Shown: positions 19,771 to 29,834 of the stretch, piece by piece
Layout of the letters: every line of letters begins with the position of its first letter
Numbering within the stretch: position 1 is the first letter of the stretch
Assembly: GCF_021390155.1 (NCBI RefSeq)
Contig: NZ_CP089985.1
Span: forward strand, 5,287,501 to 5,351,500
Direction: 5' to 3'
DNA length: 64,000 nucleotides
Origin: Pseudomonas sp. HN11
Lineage (GTDB): Bacteria; Pseudomonadota; Gammaproteobacteria; Pseudomonadales; Pseudomonadaceae
Notes under the pieces: model-generated
Database searches by the model: none
The model's input: only the letters and a program-made list of their open reading frames with translations
Told to the model about the DNA's origin: nothing
Program-made: the position numbers and the translations under genes

Positions 19771-20658
19771 ATGACAGCCTCTACCTATATCGGGCGTTTC
19801 GCCCCCACGCCCAGCGGCCATTTGCACTTCGGCTCCCTGGTCGCCGCCCTCGCCTCCTACCTCGACGCCCGCGCCAACCACGGCCGCTGGTTGATGCGCA
19901 TGGAAGACCTCGACCCGCCCCGTGAAGAGCCCGGCGCCCAGGCAGCAATCCTGCATGCCCTGGAAAGCTATGGCTTTGAGTGGGACGGTGAACGGGTCCG
20001 ACAAAGCGAGCGGCACGAGGCCTACGCCAAGGTACTGAACGATATGTTCAACCACGGCCTGGCCTACGCCTGCACCTGCTCACGCAAACAACTGGAGCCC
20101 TACAACGGCGTCTACCCTGGCCTGTGCCGCAATGCTGGCCACGATCAGCAAGACGCCGCCATCCGTTTGCGTGTTCCCGAGCTTGAGTACCACTTTACCG
20201 ACCGCGTCCAAGGCGAATTCCGACAGCACCTGGGCCGCGATGTAGGCGATTTCATCATCCGCCGCCGCGACGGCCTCTACGCCTATCAACTGGCCGTGGT
20301 CCTCGACGATGCCTGGCAGGGTGTGACCGATATCGTGCGCGGGGCCGACCTGCTGGATTCCACGCCTCGCCAGCTCTACCTGCAGGAACTACTCGGCCTG
20401 CGCCAGCCGCGCTACCTGCATGTGCCGCTGATCGTACAGCCGGACGGTAACAAATTGGGCAAATCCTACCGTTCCCCACCGCTGACACCCGACCAGGCCA
20501 CGCCTTTGCTAGTGAGAGCCCTGCGCGCCCTCGGCCAGCAACCTGGCGACGAACTGTCGTACGCCAGCCCGCGGGAACTGCTGGATTGGGGCATTGCGCA
20601 CTGGGATGCCGCCCGAATCCCGCGCACACTCACGCTGGCCGACGCGCAATTGAGCTGA
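19771..20658 (+). CDS. gluQ: glutamyl-Q tRNA(Asp) synthetase
   Basis: This 295-aa GluRS paralogue lacks the anticodon-binding domain. It attaches glutamate to the queuosine base at the wobble position of tRNA(Asp). The HIGH-like motif is PTPSGHLHFGSL (about 11-22) and the KMSKS-like motif is NKLGKSYRS (about 228-236). Zinc ligands are CTC in YACTCSRKQ and the distal Y-x3-C of GVYPGLC. No good ribosome site precedes the ATG. It begins the row gluQ-cbrX-cbrA-cbrB, a neighbourhood conserved in Pseudomonas. Confidence 0.96.
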   Translation: MTASTYIGRFAPTPSGHLHFGSLVAALASYLDARANHGRWLMRMEDLDPPREEPGAQAAILHALESYGFEWDGERVRQSERHEAYAKVLNDMFNHGLAYACTCSRKQLEPYNGVYPGLCRNAGHDQQDAAIRLRVPELEYHFTDRVQGEFRQHLGRDVGDFIIRRRDGLYAYQLAVVLDDAWQGVTDIVRGADLLDSTPRQLYLQELLGLRQPRYLHVPLIVQPDGNKLGKSYRSPPLTPDQATPLLVRALRALGQQPGDELSYASPRELLDWGIAHWDAARIPRTLTLADAQLS

Positions 20659-20720
20659 AGACGCTTGCAGCTTGCCAAGCATCCGTTACCATCGCCGCAC
20701 GTTTTTACACAGAGGCCAAC

Positions 20721-20897
20721 ATGTACATCTATCGATTGGTCCTGCTGCTGGTCGTCGGGATCTACCTGTTCTCCCCCGCCATCATGGATTGGTGGATCGA
20801 CGCCACGGGCGCCTGGTATCGCCCCTATCTGCTGTGGCTGATCCTGATCGTCGTGACTTTCATCCTGCAGAGCCAAAAAGATGCCGATGAGCTTTAG
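20721..20897 (+). CDS. cbrX: small two-helix membrane protein upstream of cbrA (CbrX-like)
   Basis: This 58-aa protein has two hydrophobic helices, residues about 5-24 and 35-50, joined by a Trp-rich loop (DWWIDATGAWYRP) and ending in a charged tail. Its last 17 bases overlap the start of cbrA, so cbrA translation is probably coupled to it. A gene in this position has been named cbrX in P. putida work; I use that symbol from memory and position. The start is the ATG at 20721; a longer frame reading in from gluQ has no support. Confidence 0.8.
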   Translation: MYIYRLVLLLVVGIYLFSPAIMDWWIDATGAWYRPYLLWLILIVVTFILQSQKDADEL

Positions 20898-23835
20898 CCT
20901 CACCCAGATGCTGCTGATCAGCGCCGCCTACCTGGCCGCGTTGTTCGGGGTGGCCTGGATCAGTGAGCGCGGAATGATTCCGCGGGCGATCATTCGCCAT
21001 CCGTTGACCTACACCTTGTCCCTCGGCGTATACGCCAGCGCCTGGGCGTTCTATGGCACCGTGGGCCTGGCCTATCAGTACGGTTATGGCTTTCTGTCCA
21101 GCTACCTCGGGGTGTCCGGCGCGTTTTTGCTGGCGCCGGTGCTGCTGTACCCGATCCTGAAGATCACCCGTACTTATCAGTTGTCATCCCTGGCCGACCT
21201 GTTTGCCTTTCGCTTTCGAAGCACTTGGGCCGGCGCGCTGACCACCATTTTCATGCTCATCGGCGTGTTGCCGTTGCTGGCCCTGCAAATCCAGGCCGTG
21301 GCCGACTCCATCAGCATTCTGACCCGCGAGCCGGTGCAGCATCGCGTCGCCCTGGCCTTCTGTGCGCTGATCACGCTGTTCACGATTTTCTTCGGCTCAC
21401 GCCATATCGCCACCCGCGAAAAACACGAAGGCCTGGTGTTTGCGATTGCCTTCGAGTCGGTGATCAAGCTGATCGCCATCGGTGGCGTCGGTCTTTATGC
21501 GCTTTACGGCGTGTTCGATGGCCCGCAACAGCTGGAACTGTGGCTGCTGCAAAACCAGACCGCCCTTGCCGCATTGCACACGCCGCTGCAGGAAGGCCCA
21601 TGGCGCACGCTGCTGCTGGTGTTCTTCGCCTCGGCGATTGTGATGCCGCACATGTACCACATGACCTTCACTGAGAACCTCAACCCGCGCTCACTGGTCA
21701 GCGCCAGTTGGGGTTTGCCGTTGTTCCTGCTGTTGATGAGCCTGGCGGTGCCGCTGATTCTGTGGGCAGGTTTGAAACTCGGCGCCACCACCAACCCTGA
21801 ATATTTCACCCTCGGTATTGGCATTGCAGCCAACAGCCCTGCGCTGGCGCTGCTGGCTTATGTCGGAGGGTTATCAGCGGCCAGCGGACTGATCATCGTC
21901 ACGACGCTGGCACTGTCCGGCATGGCGCTCAATCACTTGGTGCTGCCGCTGTACCAGCCGCCAGCCGAAGGCAATATCTACCGCTGGCTGAAATGGACAC
22001 GCCGCGCGCTTATCGTCGCGATCATCATGGCCGGCTACGGGTTCTACCTGTTGCTGGGCGCCGGACAGGATCTGGCCAACCTGGGTATCGTCGCGTTTGT
22101 CGCCACCTTGCAGTTCCTGCCGGGTGTGCTGTCGGTGCTGTACTGGCCGACCGCCAATCGCCGGGGCTTCATCGCCGGGTTGCTGGCGGGGATCCTAGTG
22201 TGGGTCGTGACCATGCTGCTGCCGTTGGTCGGCAATCTGCAGGGCTTCTACATCCCATTGCTGAACATGATCTACGTGCTGGATGACACCAGTTGGCACA
22301 TGGCCGCGATTGCCTCCCTGGCCGCCAACGTCTTGATGTTCACCCTGATCTCGCTGTTCACCAACGCCAGCCCGGAAGAAACCAGCGCCGCCGAAGCCTG
22401 CGCGGTGGATAACGTACGTCGCCCACAACGCCGAGAATTGCATGCGGCCTCGCCCCAGGAGTTCGCCACGCAACTGGCCAAACCCCTGGGCGCCAAGGCG
22501 GCGCAAAAGGAGGTCGAACAGGCACTGCGCGATCTTTACCTGCCATTTGATGAGCGCCGCCCCTACGCGTTGCGCCGCCTGCGTGACCGTATCGAGGCCA
22601 ACCTGTCCGGGTTGATGGGGCCGAGCGTGTCCCAGGACATGGTGGAAACCTTCCTCCCCTATAAGGCCGGCGGCGAAAACTACGTCACCGAAGACATCCA
22701 TTTCATCGAGAGCCGACTGGAGGATTACCACTCACGCCTCACCGGCCTCGCCGCCGAACTCGATGCCCTGCGACGCTATCACCGCCAGACCCTGCAGGAA
22801 TTGCCCATGGGCGTGTGCTCCCTGGCCAAGGATCAAGAGATCCTGATGTGGAACAAAGCCATGGAAGAACTCACCGGCATCGCCGCGCAACGCGTGGTGG
22901 GTTCACGCCTTAATACCCTGGGTGACCCCTGGAAAGAATTGCTGCAAGGCTTTATCAACCTGCCCGACGAGCATTTGCACAAACAACACCTGGCCCTCGA
23001 TGGCCAGACCCGTTGGCTGAACCTGCACAAAGCCGCCATCGACGAGCCACTGGCGCCCGGCAACAGCGGCCTGGTGTTGCTGGTGGAAGACCTGACCGAT
23101 ACTCAAATGCTTGAAGACAAACTGGTGCACTCCGAGCGCTTGGCCAGCATTGGCCGACTGGCGGCGGGCGTGGCCCATGAAATCGGCAATCCGATCACCG
23201 GTATCGCGTGCCTGGCGCAGAACTTGCGCGAAGAGCGTGAAGAAGACGGCGAAATCACTGAGATCAGCGGGCAGATCCTCGAACAGACCAAGCGTGTTTC
23301 ACGCATCGTGCAGTCGCTGATGAGCTTCGCCCACGCCGGCGCCCATCAGAATCAGGACGAAGCGGTGTGCCTGGCCGAAGTGGCGCAGGATGCCATTGGG
23401 CTGCTGGCCTTGAACCGGCGTAATTTCGAAGTACAGTTCTTTAACTTGTGCGACCCGGATCATTGGGTGGATGGCGACTCGCAACGCCTGGCCCAAGTGC
23501 TGATCAACCTGCTGTCCAACGCCCGTGACGCAACGCCAGGCGGCGGTGCGGTACGCGTCAAGACCGAGGCTTTCGAACATACGGTCGATCTGATCGTCGA
23601 AGATGAAGGTAGCGGTATTCCACAGAACATCATGGACCGATTGTTCGAACCCTTCTTCACCACCAAGGACCCGGGTGAAGGTACCGGTCTGGGCCTTGCA
23701 CTGGTCTATTCCATCGTTGAAGAGCATTATGGACAAATCACCATCGACAGCCCGGCTGACACCGAAAGCCAACGCGGCACCCGTATTCGGGTGACCTTGC
23801 CGCGTCATGTCGAAGCGACGTCCGCTGTGAACTGA
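20881..23835 (+). CDS. cbrA: CbrA, sensor histidine kinase with SLC5-like transporter domain
   Basis: This 984-aa protein senses carbon/nitrogen status and phosphorylates CbrB. Residues 1 to about 500 form a sodium/solute-symporter domain of about 13 helices, which can transport histidine in P. putida and P. fluorescens. A linker and a PAS domain (about 630-740) follow. The HisKA phospho-acceptor is His766 in [14 protein letters not shown], and the ATPase domain shows [16 protein letters not shown] and [11 protein letters not shown]. Two ATGs (20881, 20887) are possible starts. It overlaps cbrX and is followed by cbrB 22 bp later. Confidence 0.97.
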   Translation: MPMSFSLTQMLLISAAYLAALFGVAWISERGMIPRAIIRHPLTYTLSLGVYASAWAFYGTVGLAYQYGYGFLSSYLGVSGAFLLAPVLLYPILKITRTYQLSSLADLFAFRFRSTWAGALTTIFMLIGVLPLLALQIQAVADSISILTREPVQHRVALAFCALITLFTIFFGSRHIATREKHEGLVFAIAFESVIKLIAIGGVGLYALYGVFDGPQQLELWLLQNQTALAALHTPLQEGPWRTLLLVFFASAIVMPHMYHMTFTENLNPRSLVSASWGLPLFLLLMSLAVPLILWAGLKLGATTNPEYFTLGIGIAANSPALALLAYVGGLSAASGLIIVTTLALSGMALNHLVLPLYQPPAEGNIYRWLKWTRRALIVAIIMAGYGFYLLLGAGQDLANLGIVAFVATLQFLPGVLSVLYWPTANRRGFIAGLLAGILVWVVTMLLPLVGNLQGFYIPLLNMIYVLDDTSWHMAAIASLAANVLMFTLISLFTNASPEETSAAEACAVDNVRRPQRRELHAASPQEFATQLAKPLGAKAAQKEVEQALRDLYLPFDERRPYALRRLRDRIEANLSGLMGPSVSQDMVETFLPYKAGGENYVTEDIHFIESRLEDYHSRLTGLAAELDALRRYHRQTLQELPMGVCSLAKDQEILMWNKAMEELTGIAAQRVVGSRLNTLGDPWKELLQGFINLPDEHLHKQHLALDGQTRWLNLHKAAIDEPLAPGNSGLVLLVEDLTDTQMLEDKLVHSERLASIGRLAAGVAHEIGNPITGIACLAQNLREEREEDGEITEISGQILEQTKRVSRIVQSLMSFAHAGAHQNQDEAVCLAEVAQDAIGLLALNRRNFEVQFFNLCDPDHWVDGDSQRLAQVLINLLSNARDATPGGGAVRVKTEAFEHTVDLIVEDEGSGIPQNIMDRLFEPFFTTKDPGEGTGLGLALVYSIVEEHYGQITIDSPADTESQRGTRIRVTLPRHVEATSAVN

Positions 23836-23857
23836 GACCGTCGAGAGAATTGAATCA

Positions 23858-25285
23858 ATGCCGCACATTTTGATCGTCGAAGACGAAACCATTATCCGCT
23901 CTGCCTTGCGTCGCCTGCTTGAACGTAATCAGTACCAGGTCAGCGAAGCCGGCTCGGTGCAGGAAGCCCAGGAGCGTTTCAGCATTCCCACGTTCGACCT
24001 GATTGTCAGTGACCTGCGCCTGCCTGGCGCGCCTGGCACCGAGTTGATCAAGCTTGGCCAAGGCACGCCGGTGCTGATCATGACCAGCTACGCCAGCCTG
24101 CGCTCGGCGGTGGACTCCATGAAGATGGGCGCGGTGGACTACATCGCCAAGCCGTTCGACCATGACGAGATGCTTCAGGCAGTGGCTCGCATCCTGCGTG
24201 ACCGTCAGTCGGCCAGCAGTGCACCGACCGAACAGCGTCCCGCCGGAAAAGCCGCCGACAAGCCAGGTGTCGACAACAGCAACGGCGAGATTGGCATCAT
24301 CGGTTCCTGCCCACCTATGCAGGATCTTTACAGCAAGATCCGCAAAGTCGCGCCGACCGACTCCAATGTATTGATCCAGGGCGAATCCGGCACCGGTAAA
24401 GAATTGGTGGCCCGCGCCCTGCACAACCTGTCCAAGCGTGCCAAGGCGCCGATGATCTCGGTGAATTGCGCGGCGATCCCCGAATCTTTGATCGAGTCCG
24501 AACTGTTCGGCCATGAGAAAGGCGCGTTTACCGGCGCCAGCGCCGGGCGCGCAGGTCTGGTGGAAGCGGCGGACGGCGGCACGTTGTTCCTCGATGAAAT
24601 CGGTGAGCTGCCATTGGAAGCTCAAGCGCGCTTGCTGCGCGTGCTACAGGAAGGTGAGATCCGTCGCGTAGGCTCGGTGCAGTCGCAAAAGGTCGATGTG
24701 CGCCTGATTGCGGCCACTCACCGAGACCTGAAGAGCCTGGCCAAGATCGGCCAGTTCCGTGAAGACCTGTATTACCGTCTGCACGTAATCGCCCTCAAGT
24801 TGCCGGCCCTGCGTGAACGTGGCGCCGACGTCAACGAAATCGCCAACGCGTTCTTGCTGCGCCAGAGTGCGCGCATCAACCGTACAGACCTCAAGTTTGC
24901 CGCAGACGCCGAGCAGGCGATCCGGCATTACTCGTGGCCGGGTAATGTGCGGGAACTGGAGAATGCGGTCGAGCGTGCGGTAATCCTGTCGGAAAGCCCG
25001 GAGATTTCCGCCGAGCTACTGGGCATCGATATCGAGCTGAGTGACTTGGAGGACGATGACTTCATCGGCCTGGCCCCACAAGCAGGCGGTAGCAATACCA
25101 GCCATGAGCCGACGGAAGACTTGTCACTGGAAGATTACTTCCAGCATTTCGTCCTTGAGCACCAGGACCATATGACCGAGACCGAACTGGCGCGCAAACT
25201 GGGCGTGAGCCGTAAATGCCTATGGGAACGCCGCCAGCGCCTGGGCATTCCACGGCGCAAGACGGGTGTTGCCAGCGAGAGTTGA
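23858..25285 (+). CDS. cbrB: CbrB, sigma-54-dependent response regulator (NtrC family)
   Basis: This 475-aa activator has a receiver domain with phospho-Asp52 ([12 protein letters not shown]), a long linker, and a sigma-54 AAA+ domain with Walker A GESGTGKE, the sigma-54 contact loop GAFTGA and Walker [13 protein letters not shown]-terminal Fis-type HTH is present ([20 protein letters not shown]). Phosphorylated by CbrA, it activates amino acid catabolism genes and crcZ, whose sigma-54 promoter begins 165 bp downstream. Inverted GTAACA boxes lie between. A strong terminator follows it. Confidence 0.97.
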   Translation: MPHILIVEDETIIRSALRRLLERNQYQVSEAGSVQEAQERFSIPTFDLIVSDLRLPGAPGTELIKLGQGTPVLIMTSYASLRSAVDSMKMGAVDYIAKPFDHDEMLQAVARILRDRQSASSAPTEQRPAGKAADKPGVDNSNGEIGIIGSCPPMQDLYSKIRKVAPTDSNVLIQGESGTGKELVARALHNLSKRAKAPMISVNCAAIPESLIESELFGHEKGAFTGASAGRAGLVEAADGGTLFLDEIGELPLEAQARLLRVLQEGEIRRVGSVQSQKVDVRLIAATHRDLKSLAKIGQFREDLYYRLHVIALKLPALRERGADVNEIANAFLLRQSARINRTDLKFAADAEQAIRHYSWPGNVRELENAVERAVILSESPEISAELLGIDIELSDLEDDDFIGLAPQAGGSNTSHEPTEDLSLEDYFQHFVLEHQDHMTETELARKLGVSRKCLWERRQRLGIPRRKTGVASES

Positions 25286-25301
25286 CGGTGCGCCCCCGCA
25301 G

Positions 25302-25352
25302 GTAACACCTTCAGATGTGAAAAAACTGTTACCGCTGATTTTTTGCGTAACA
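25302..25352 (+). promoter_or_regulatory. candidate CbrB upstream activating site for crcZ
   Basis: GTAACA at 25302-25307, TGTTAC at 25327-25332 and GTAACA at 25347-25352 form a cluster. The last two make an inverted pair with a 14-bp gap, centred about 137 bp upstream of the likely crcZ start. I recall TGTTAC/GTAACA pairs being reported for CbrB binding. A further GTAAC lies in the loop of the following terminator (25369-25373). Confidence 0.65.
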
Positions 25353-25391
25353 AAAGCCGGGGCTTACGGTAACGAAGCCCCGGCTTTTTTT
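25352..25391 (+). terminator. cbrB intrinsic terminator
   Basis: AAAAGCCGGGGCTT (25352-25365) pairs perfectly with AAGCCCCGGCTTTT (25375-25388), giving 14 bp and a T-run. It separates cbrAB from crcZ. Confidence 0.9.
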
Positions 25392-25450
25392 GGTCCGTCA
25401 AAAACCCTAAACCACCTAAAGCCCCCGGTTTTGCTGGGCGGTGCAAAAGT

Positions 25451-25466
25451 TGGCACGCACCCTGCT
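25451..25466 (+). promoter_or_regulatory. crcZ sigma-54 promoter
   Basis: TGGCACGCACCCTGCT has GG at 25452-25453 and GC at 25464-25465 with 10 bases between, the required -24/-12 arrangement. Transcription would begin near 25477. Confidence 0.88.
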
Positions 25467-25476
25467 ATATGCTTAG

Positions 25477-25858
25477 TACAAAAACAATAACAAGCTTTGT
25501 ACAAGACAATAAAAATAAGACGAATCGACTCACGCATAACAAAAACAACACGGCGGAGGCGCAGCTAACTGATTCTTTTGGAGAGGCGTTGCATTTGGGG
25601 CTTGCCCCGCAACCAGGCCGAGAACAACAAAAACTGCCCTAAGGCAGAGCCTGAACTGGTTGGATCGTAGATCAGCAACACAGCGACCAAAGCAATCCGT
25701 TTGCTCTTGACTCCCGATTGGGAGTGTCATGAAGGTGAAGATTCATGGCGAGGGCGATCAACAAAAACAAGAAGCCCGCAACCAATAATAAAAATAGAGC
25801 ACGCAACTACTTCTGGGGGAGCTTCGGCTCCCCTTGTAGTTTCAGAAAATATTTTCTG
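25477..25858 (+). ncRNA. crcZ: CrcZ, Crc/Hfq-sequestering regulatory RNA
   Basis: This RNA of about 370-380 nt lies between cbrB and pcnB, the known place for CrcZ. It holds six A-rich CA motifs that bind Hfq/Crc: near 25483, 25509, 25538, 25623, 25760 and 25784 (for example AACAATAA and AACAAAAACAACA). When CbrAB is active, CrcZ titrates Hfq/Crc and relieves catabolite repression. The 3' hairpin is AACTAC-GGGGAGC-TTCG-GCTCCCC-GTAGTT (25805-25841), followed by a perfect AT-rich palindrome (25843-25858). The exact 3' end is uncertain. Confidence 0.92.
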
Positions 25859-25883
25859 CACATTGCCCTTCCAGCAACCTCTT

Positions 25884-25911
25884 GAAGCTTTTGGCTTGAG
25901 GCTTGCAGCTT
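25884..25911. repeat. four tandem degenerate heptamers ending in GCTT
   Basis: GAAGCTT, TTGGCTT, GAGGCTT and GCAGCTT follow one another without gaps between crcZ and pcnB. Each 7-bp unit ends GCTT. No function is evident. Confidence 0.6.
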
Positions 25912-26006
25912 GTTCCTACACCATCCCCTGACTAAATGCTAGAATCCCGGCCCATCATGCGGTCATTCTTCGTTATGGCCGAACATTCCTTCAAACAGTG
26001 CATCCC

Positions 26007-27410
26007 ATGCTGAAGAAGTTGTTCCAGTCATTCCGTTCTCCCTTGCGTCGTACGCAACACAAACGCAGCACGCCTGAAGTGCTCAACAGCAGTCAGCATT
26101 CGCTGCAACGCGCTCAATTCAGCCGTTATGCAGTGAATATCGTCGAACGTTTGCAGAACGCCGGCTACCAGGCTTATCTGGTGGGCGGATGCGTGCGCGA
26201 CATGCTGCTCAACATCACGCCCAAGGACTTCGACGTCGCCACCAGCGCCACGCCTGAGCAAGTGCGCGCCGAATTCCGCAATGCGCGGATCATCGGCCGG
26301 CGCTTCAAGCTGGTGCATATCCACTTCGGTCGCGAAATCATCGAAGTCGCAACCTTCCGTGCAGGCCACCCGCAAAACGATGAAGAGGAAGACACCAACC
26401 AGTCCTCCCGCAACGAAAGCGGGCGCATCTTGCGCGATAACGTCTACGGCACCCTGGAGGAAGACGCGCAGCGCCGCGACTTCACTATCAACGCCCTGTA
26501 TTACGACCCGGTCAGCGAGCGCATCCTCGATTACGCCAATGGCGTACACGACATTCGCAATAATCTGATCCGCCTGATCGGCGACCCGGTCCAGCGCTAC
26601 CAGGAAGACCCGGTGCGCATGCTGCGGGCCGTGCGTTTTGCCGCCAAGTTGAACTTCGGCATCGAGAAACACACCGCCGCGCCGATTCGCGAACTGGCGC
26701 CGATGCTGCACGAGATTCCCTCGGCACGCCTGTTCGAAGAAGTACTCAAGCTGTTCCTCTCGGGCTATGCCGCTGACACCTTCGAAATGCTGGTGGATCT
26801 GCAGCTGTTCGACCCATTGTTCCCGGCCAGCGCCGAGGCTTTGGAATACAACCCGACCTACACACACACTCTGATCAGTGAGGCGCTGATCAACACCGAC
26901 CTGCGCATCAAGCAGAACAAACCGGTCACCCCGGCGTTCCTGTTTGCCGCCTTGTTGTGGCCCGCACTGCCAAAACGTGTACTGCGCCTGCAAGACCGTG
27001 GCATGCCGCCGATTCCAGCCATGCAGGAAGCGGCTCACGAGTTGATCGCTGAACAGTGCCAACGCATCGCCATCCCGAAACGCTTCACGATGCCGATCCG
27101 CGAAATCTGGGACATGCAGGAACGCCTGCCACGCCGCAGCGGCAAGCGTGCCGACCTGTTGCTGGATAACCCGCGCTTTCGCGCCGGCTATGACTTCCTG
27201 CTGCTGCGTGAAAGCGCTGGCGAGCAGACCGACGGTTTGGGCGAATGGTGGACCGACTATCAGGACGCCAATGACAGCGAACGCCGCGACATGATCCGTG
27301 ACCTCGGCAGCAAGGGTGAGGGTGAAGGCGCCGGCCCGAAAAAGCGTCGTCGCAGTGGCACCAAGCGCAAGCGCAGTTCGGCTGATGCCTCGGGCGCAGT
27401 GGGCGAATAA
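26007..27410 (+). CDS. pcnB: poly(A) polymerase I
   Basis: This 467-aa nucleotidyltransferase adds 3' poly(A) tails that speed RNA decay. The catalytic core shows GGCVRDMLLN followed by KDFDVATSATP, whose two aspartates bind metal. The RNA-binding neck domain follows, and a basic C-terminal tail (KKRRRSGTKRKRS) matches the PAP family rather than CCA-adding enzymes. I chose the ATG at 26007 (MLKKLFQSF), the conserved start; a GTG at 25998 adds three residues. Neither has a good ribosome site. A TAGAAT box lies at 25939-25944. Confidence 0.95.
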   Translation: MLKKLFQSFRSPLRRTQHKRSTPEVLNSSQHSLQRAQFSRYAVNIVERLQNAGYQAYLVGGCVRDMLLNITPKDFDVATSATPEQVRAEFRNARIIGRRFKLVHIHFGREIIEVATFRAGHPQNDEEEDTNQSSRNESGRILRDNVYGTLEEDAQRRDFTINALYYDPVSERILDYANGVHDIRNNLIRLIGDPVQRYQEDPVRMLRAVRFAAKLNFGIEKHTAAPIRELAPMLHEIPSARLFEEVLKLFLSGYAADTFEMLVDLQLFDPLFPASAEALEYNPTYTHTLISEALINTDLRIKQNKPVTPAFLFAALLWPALPKRVLRLQDRGMPPIPAMQEAAHELIAEQCQRIAIPKRFTMPIREIWDMQERLPRRSGKRADLLLDNPRFRAGYDFLLLRESAGEQTDGLGEWWTDYQDANDSERRDMIRDLGSKGEGEGAGPKKRRRSGTKRKRSSADASGAVGE

Positions 27411-27412
27411 AC

Positions 27413-27910
27413 GTGGAACGCATCTACATCGGCATGGGCAGCAACCTGGCTGCCCCGGACCAGCAATTGCGCAGTGCTATCGAAGCGTTGGCGCAATTGC
27501 CGAGTACTACCGTCGCCGGTGTATCCGCCTTCTATCAAAGTGACTCCCTGCTCCCAGGCCAGCCGCGCTACACCAATGCGGTTGCCGCTTTAGACAGCAG
27601 CCTTGCGCCCCTGGAGCTGTTGGATGCACTGCAAGCCATCGAGAACGACCAAGGCCGCGAACGCCTTGAACGCTGGGGCCCACGCACCCTCGACCTGGAC
27701 ATCCTGCTGTTTGGTGATCGCCTGATCGACGAGCCGCGTCTCAAGGTCCCGCACTACCAGATGCACCTGCGTGCGTTTGTGCTGTACCCACTGGCCGAAC
27801 TGGCGCCCTCCACCCTGAGATTACCCGATGGCCAAACCCTCAGTGATCTGCTTGAAGCCTGTCCGTTTGTCGGTTTGGAACGCCTCACCATTGCTGAATC
27901 GCGTCAGTAA
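27413..27910 (+). CDS. folK: 2-amino-4-hydroxy-6-hydroxymethyldihydropteridine pyrophosphokinase
   Basis: This 165-aa HPPK transfers pyrophosphate from ATP to the pterin, just before the FolP step of folate synthesis (folP lies at 51.5 kb). It shows the start pattern YIGMGSNL and the catalytic signature WGPRTLDLDILLFG with its two metal-binding aspartates. The start is GTG, two bases after the pcnB stop, so the two are coupled. Its TAA stop overlaps the first of four GTAACA hexamers. Confidence 0.96.
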   Translation: MERIYIGMGSNLAAPDQQLRSAIEALAQLPSTTVAGVSAFYQSDSLLPGQPRYTNAVAALDSSLAPLELLDALQAIENDQGRERLERWGPRTLDLDILLFGDRLIDEPRLKVPHYQMHLRAFVLYPLAELAPSTLRLPDGQTLSDLLEACPFVGLERLTIAESRQ

Positions 27911-27946
27911 CAGCGGTAACACCGTCATCGTAACAATGCGGTAACA
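27907..27946. promoter_or_regulatory. four direct GTAACA hexamers upstream of panB
   Basis: GTAACA occurs at 27907, 27916, 27930 and 27941, a density far above chance. A TTGACT follows at 27955-27960 and may be a -35. The hexamer is the same as in the CbrB-like boxes before crcZ. No sigma-54 promoter was found here. Confidence 0.5.
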
Positions 27947-28124
27947 CATCCAATTGACTTCCCGTGTCCTCCTCACGACTATAGGCGTCCCGCTGCCGCC
28001 AACCCGGCGCTAAAGGGCGCAATCCAGGCCATATAAGCACTGCTCTCAAGACCGTGCGCCTGTATAGACGAAGACTCACGCGCGTTACTCGCTGTTTCCA
28101 AGCGCCTGAACGAGGACCCTTTTC

Positions 28125-28925
28125 ATGCCAGACATTACCCTGACCACCTTGCAGAGCCTCAAGCTCAAAGGTGAAAAAATCGCCATGCTGACCTGCTATG
28201 ACGCCACCTTCGCCCACGCCAGTTGCCAGGCCGGGGTTGAAGTGTTGCTGGTGGGCGACTCCCTGGGCATGGTTCTTCAAGGGAATGACAGCACCCTGCC
28301 CGTCACCACCGATGAACTTGCTTACCACACGGCCAGCGTCAAGCGCGGTAACGATGGCGCCTTCATCATCGCCGACTTGCCGTTCATGGGTTACGCGACG
28401 CTCGAACAGACCTTCCAGAATGCAGGCAAGCTGATGCAGGCCGGTGCGCACATGATCAAAGTCGAAGGCGCGGTGTGGCTGGCCGAGTCGATCCGGCTGC
28501 TGGCGGAACGTGGCGTGCCGGTGTGCGCGCACATGGGCCTGACGCCACAGTCGGTGAACATCCTCGGCGGCTACAAGGTACAAGGCCGTAATGAGGCCCA
28601 GGCGCGCCAGATGCGTGCCGATGCCATCGCCCTGGAACAAGCGGGCGCGGCGATGATCCTGCTCGAGTGCGTGCCGAGCGAGTTGGCGGCAGAAATCACC
28701 CAGGCCGTAAAAGTACCGGTGATCGGGATTGGCGCGGGCTCCGCCACTGATGGCCAGGTGCTGGTGCTGCACGACATGCTCGGCCTGTCGATCAGCGGCC
28801 GTGTGCCGAAGTTCGTGAAGAACTTCATGGCCGGACAGGACAGCATTCACGCCGCATTGAGCGCCTACGTCGCCGAAGTCAAAGGCGTGACCTTCCCTGG
28901 CGCCGAACACGGATTCTCTGCATGA
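28125..28925 (+). CDS. panB: 3-methyl-2-oxobutanoate hydroxymethyltransferase
   Basis: This 266-aa TIM-barrel enzyme makes ketopantoate from 2-ketoisovalerate (a product of the ilv pathway) and 5,10-methylene-tetrahydrofolate, the first committed step to pantothenate and CoA. Visible motifs are [19 protein letters not shown] (Mg-binding Asp) and [23 protein letters not shown] ribosome site precedes the ATG. It overlaps panC by four bases. Confidence 0.97.
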   Translation: MPDITLTTLQSLKLKGEKIAMLTCYDATFAHASCQAGVEVLLVGDSLGMVLQGNDSTLPVTTDELAYHTASVKRGNDGAFIIADLPFMGYATLEQTFQNAGKLMQAGAHMIKVEGAVWLAESIRLLAERGVPVCAHMGLTPQSVNILGGYKVQGRNEAQARQMRADAIALEQAGAAMILLECVPSELAAEITQAVKVPVIGIGAGSATDGQVLVLHDMLGLSISGRVPKFVKNFMAGQDSIHAALSAYVAEVKGVTFPGAEHGFSA

Positions 28926-29773
28926 ACACCGTAAAAACCGTACGAGAACTGCGGGCCGCTGTTACCCACGCCCGCAATGCCGGCAAGCGCATTGGCTTTG
29001 TACCGACCATGGGCAACCTGCACAGCGGCCATGCCACTTTGGTGACCAAGGCCGCCCAGCAGGCGGATTTCGTGGTGGCCAGCATCTTCGTCAACCCGCT
29101 GCAGTTCGGCGCCGGCGAAGACCTCGACAAGTATCCGCGCACATTGGCCGCCGACCAGGAAAAGCTCCTGCAAGCGGGTTGCAACCTGCTGTTCGCGCCC
29201 ACCGTCGAGGAAATGTACCCCGGCGGCATGACCGGCCAGACCCGCGTCAGCGTGCCGCAATTGTCTGAAGGCCTGTGCGGCGCCAGCCGTCCGGGGCACT
29301 TCGAAGGCGTGGCGACGGTGGTCAGCAAGCTGTTCAACATGGTCCAGCCGGACATGGCCGTGTTTGGCCAGAAGGATTACCAGCAACTGGCGGTGATCCG
29401 CGCCATGGTCCACGACCTGAACATGCCGATCCAGATCATCGGCGAGCCTACCGTACGCGCCGACGACGGCCTCGCACTGTCGTCGCGCAACGGCTATCTC
29501 TCCGACGAGCAGCGGGCCATTGCGCCGGTGCTGTACCGCAGCCTCAGCCAGATTGGGGCCGCGATCAAAGCCGGCGACCACGACTTCGCCAAGTTGCGCG
29601 CCGAACAGGTCTCGCAGATCGAAGCCGCCGGGTTGCGCCTGGACTACCTGGAAGTGCGCCAGGGCGTGCATTTGCGCCCGGCCACGGCCGAAGATCGGGA
29701 TATCGTGATCCTGGTAGCCGCCTATCTGGGCGCCACCCGACTCATCGACAACCTGCACCTGACCCTCGACTGA
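28922..29773 (+). CDS. panC: pantoate--beta-alanine ligase
   Basis: This 283-aa pantothenate synthetase joins pantoate to beta-alanine using ATP. The adenylate-forming motifs [14 protein letters not shown] (HxGH) and [12 protein letters not shown] are present. It is translationally coupled to panB (ATGA overlap). The gene for aspartate decarboxylase (panD), which supplies beta-alanine and follows panC in P. aeruginosa, is not found in the 225 bp before pgi. Confidence 0.97.
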   Translation: MNTVKTVRELRAAVTHARNAGKRIGFVPTMGNLHSGHATLVTKAAQQADFVVASIFVNPLQFGAGEDLDKYPRTLAADQEKLLQAGCNLLFAPTVEEMYPGGMTGQTRVSVPQLSEGLCGASRPGHFEGVATVVSKLFNMVQPDMAVFGQKDYQQLAVIRAMVHDLNMPIQIIGEPTVRADDGLALSSRNGYLSDEQRAIAPVLYRSLSQIGAAIKAGDHDFAKLRAEQVSQIEAAGLRLDYLEVRQGVHLRPATAEDRDIVILVAAYLGATRLIDNLHLTLD

Positions 29774-29812
29774 CCTCTTCCAATTGCCCTCCCCGCTGCG
29801 AGAATAAAAAGT

Positions 29813-29834
29813 GCCGGTACAAAAAAGTACCGGC
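29813..29834. terminator. panC-pgi hairpin
   Basis: A perfect 8-bp stem (GCCGGTAC/GTACCGGC) encloses AAAAAA. On the plus strand no T-run follows; on the minus strand it is followed by ACTTTTT. It might act as a weak or bidirectional terminator behind panBC. Confidence 0.45.
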
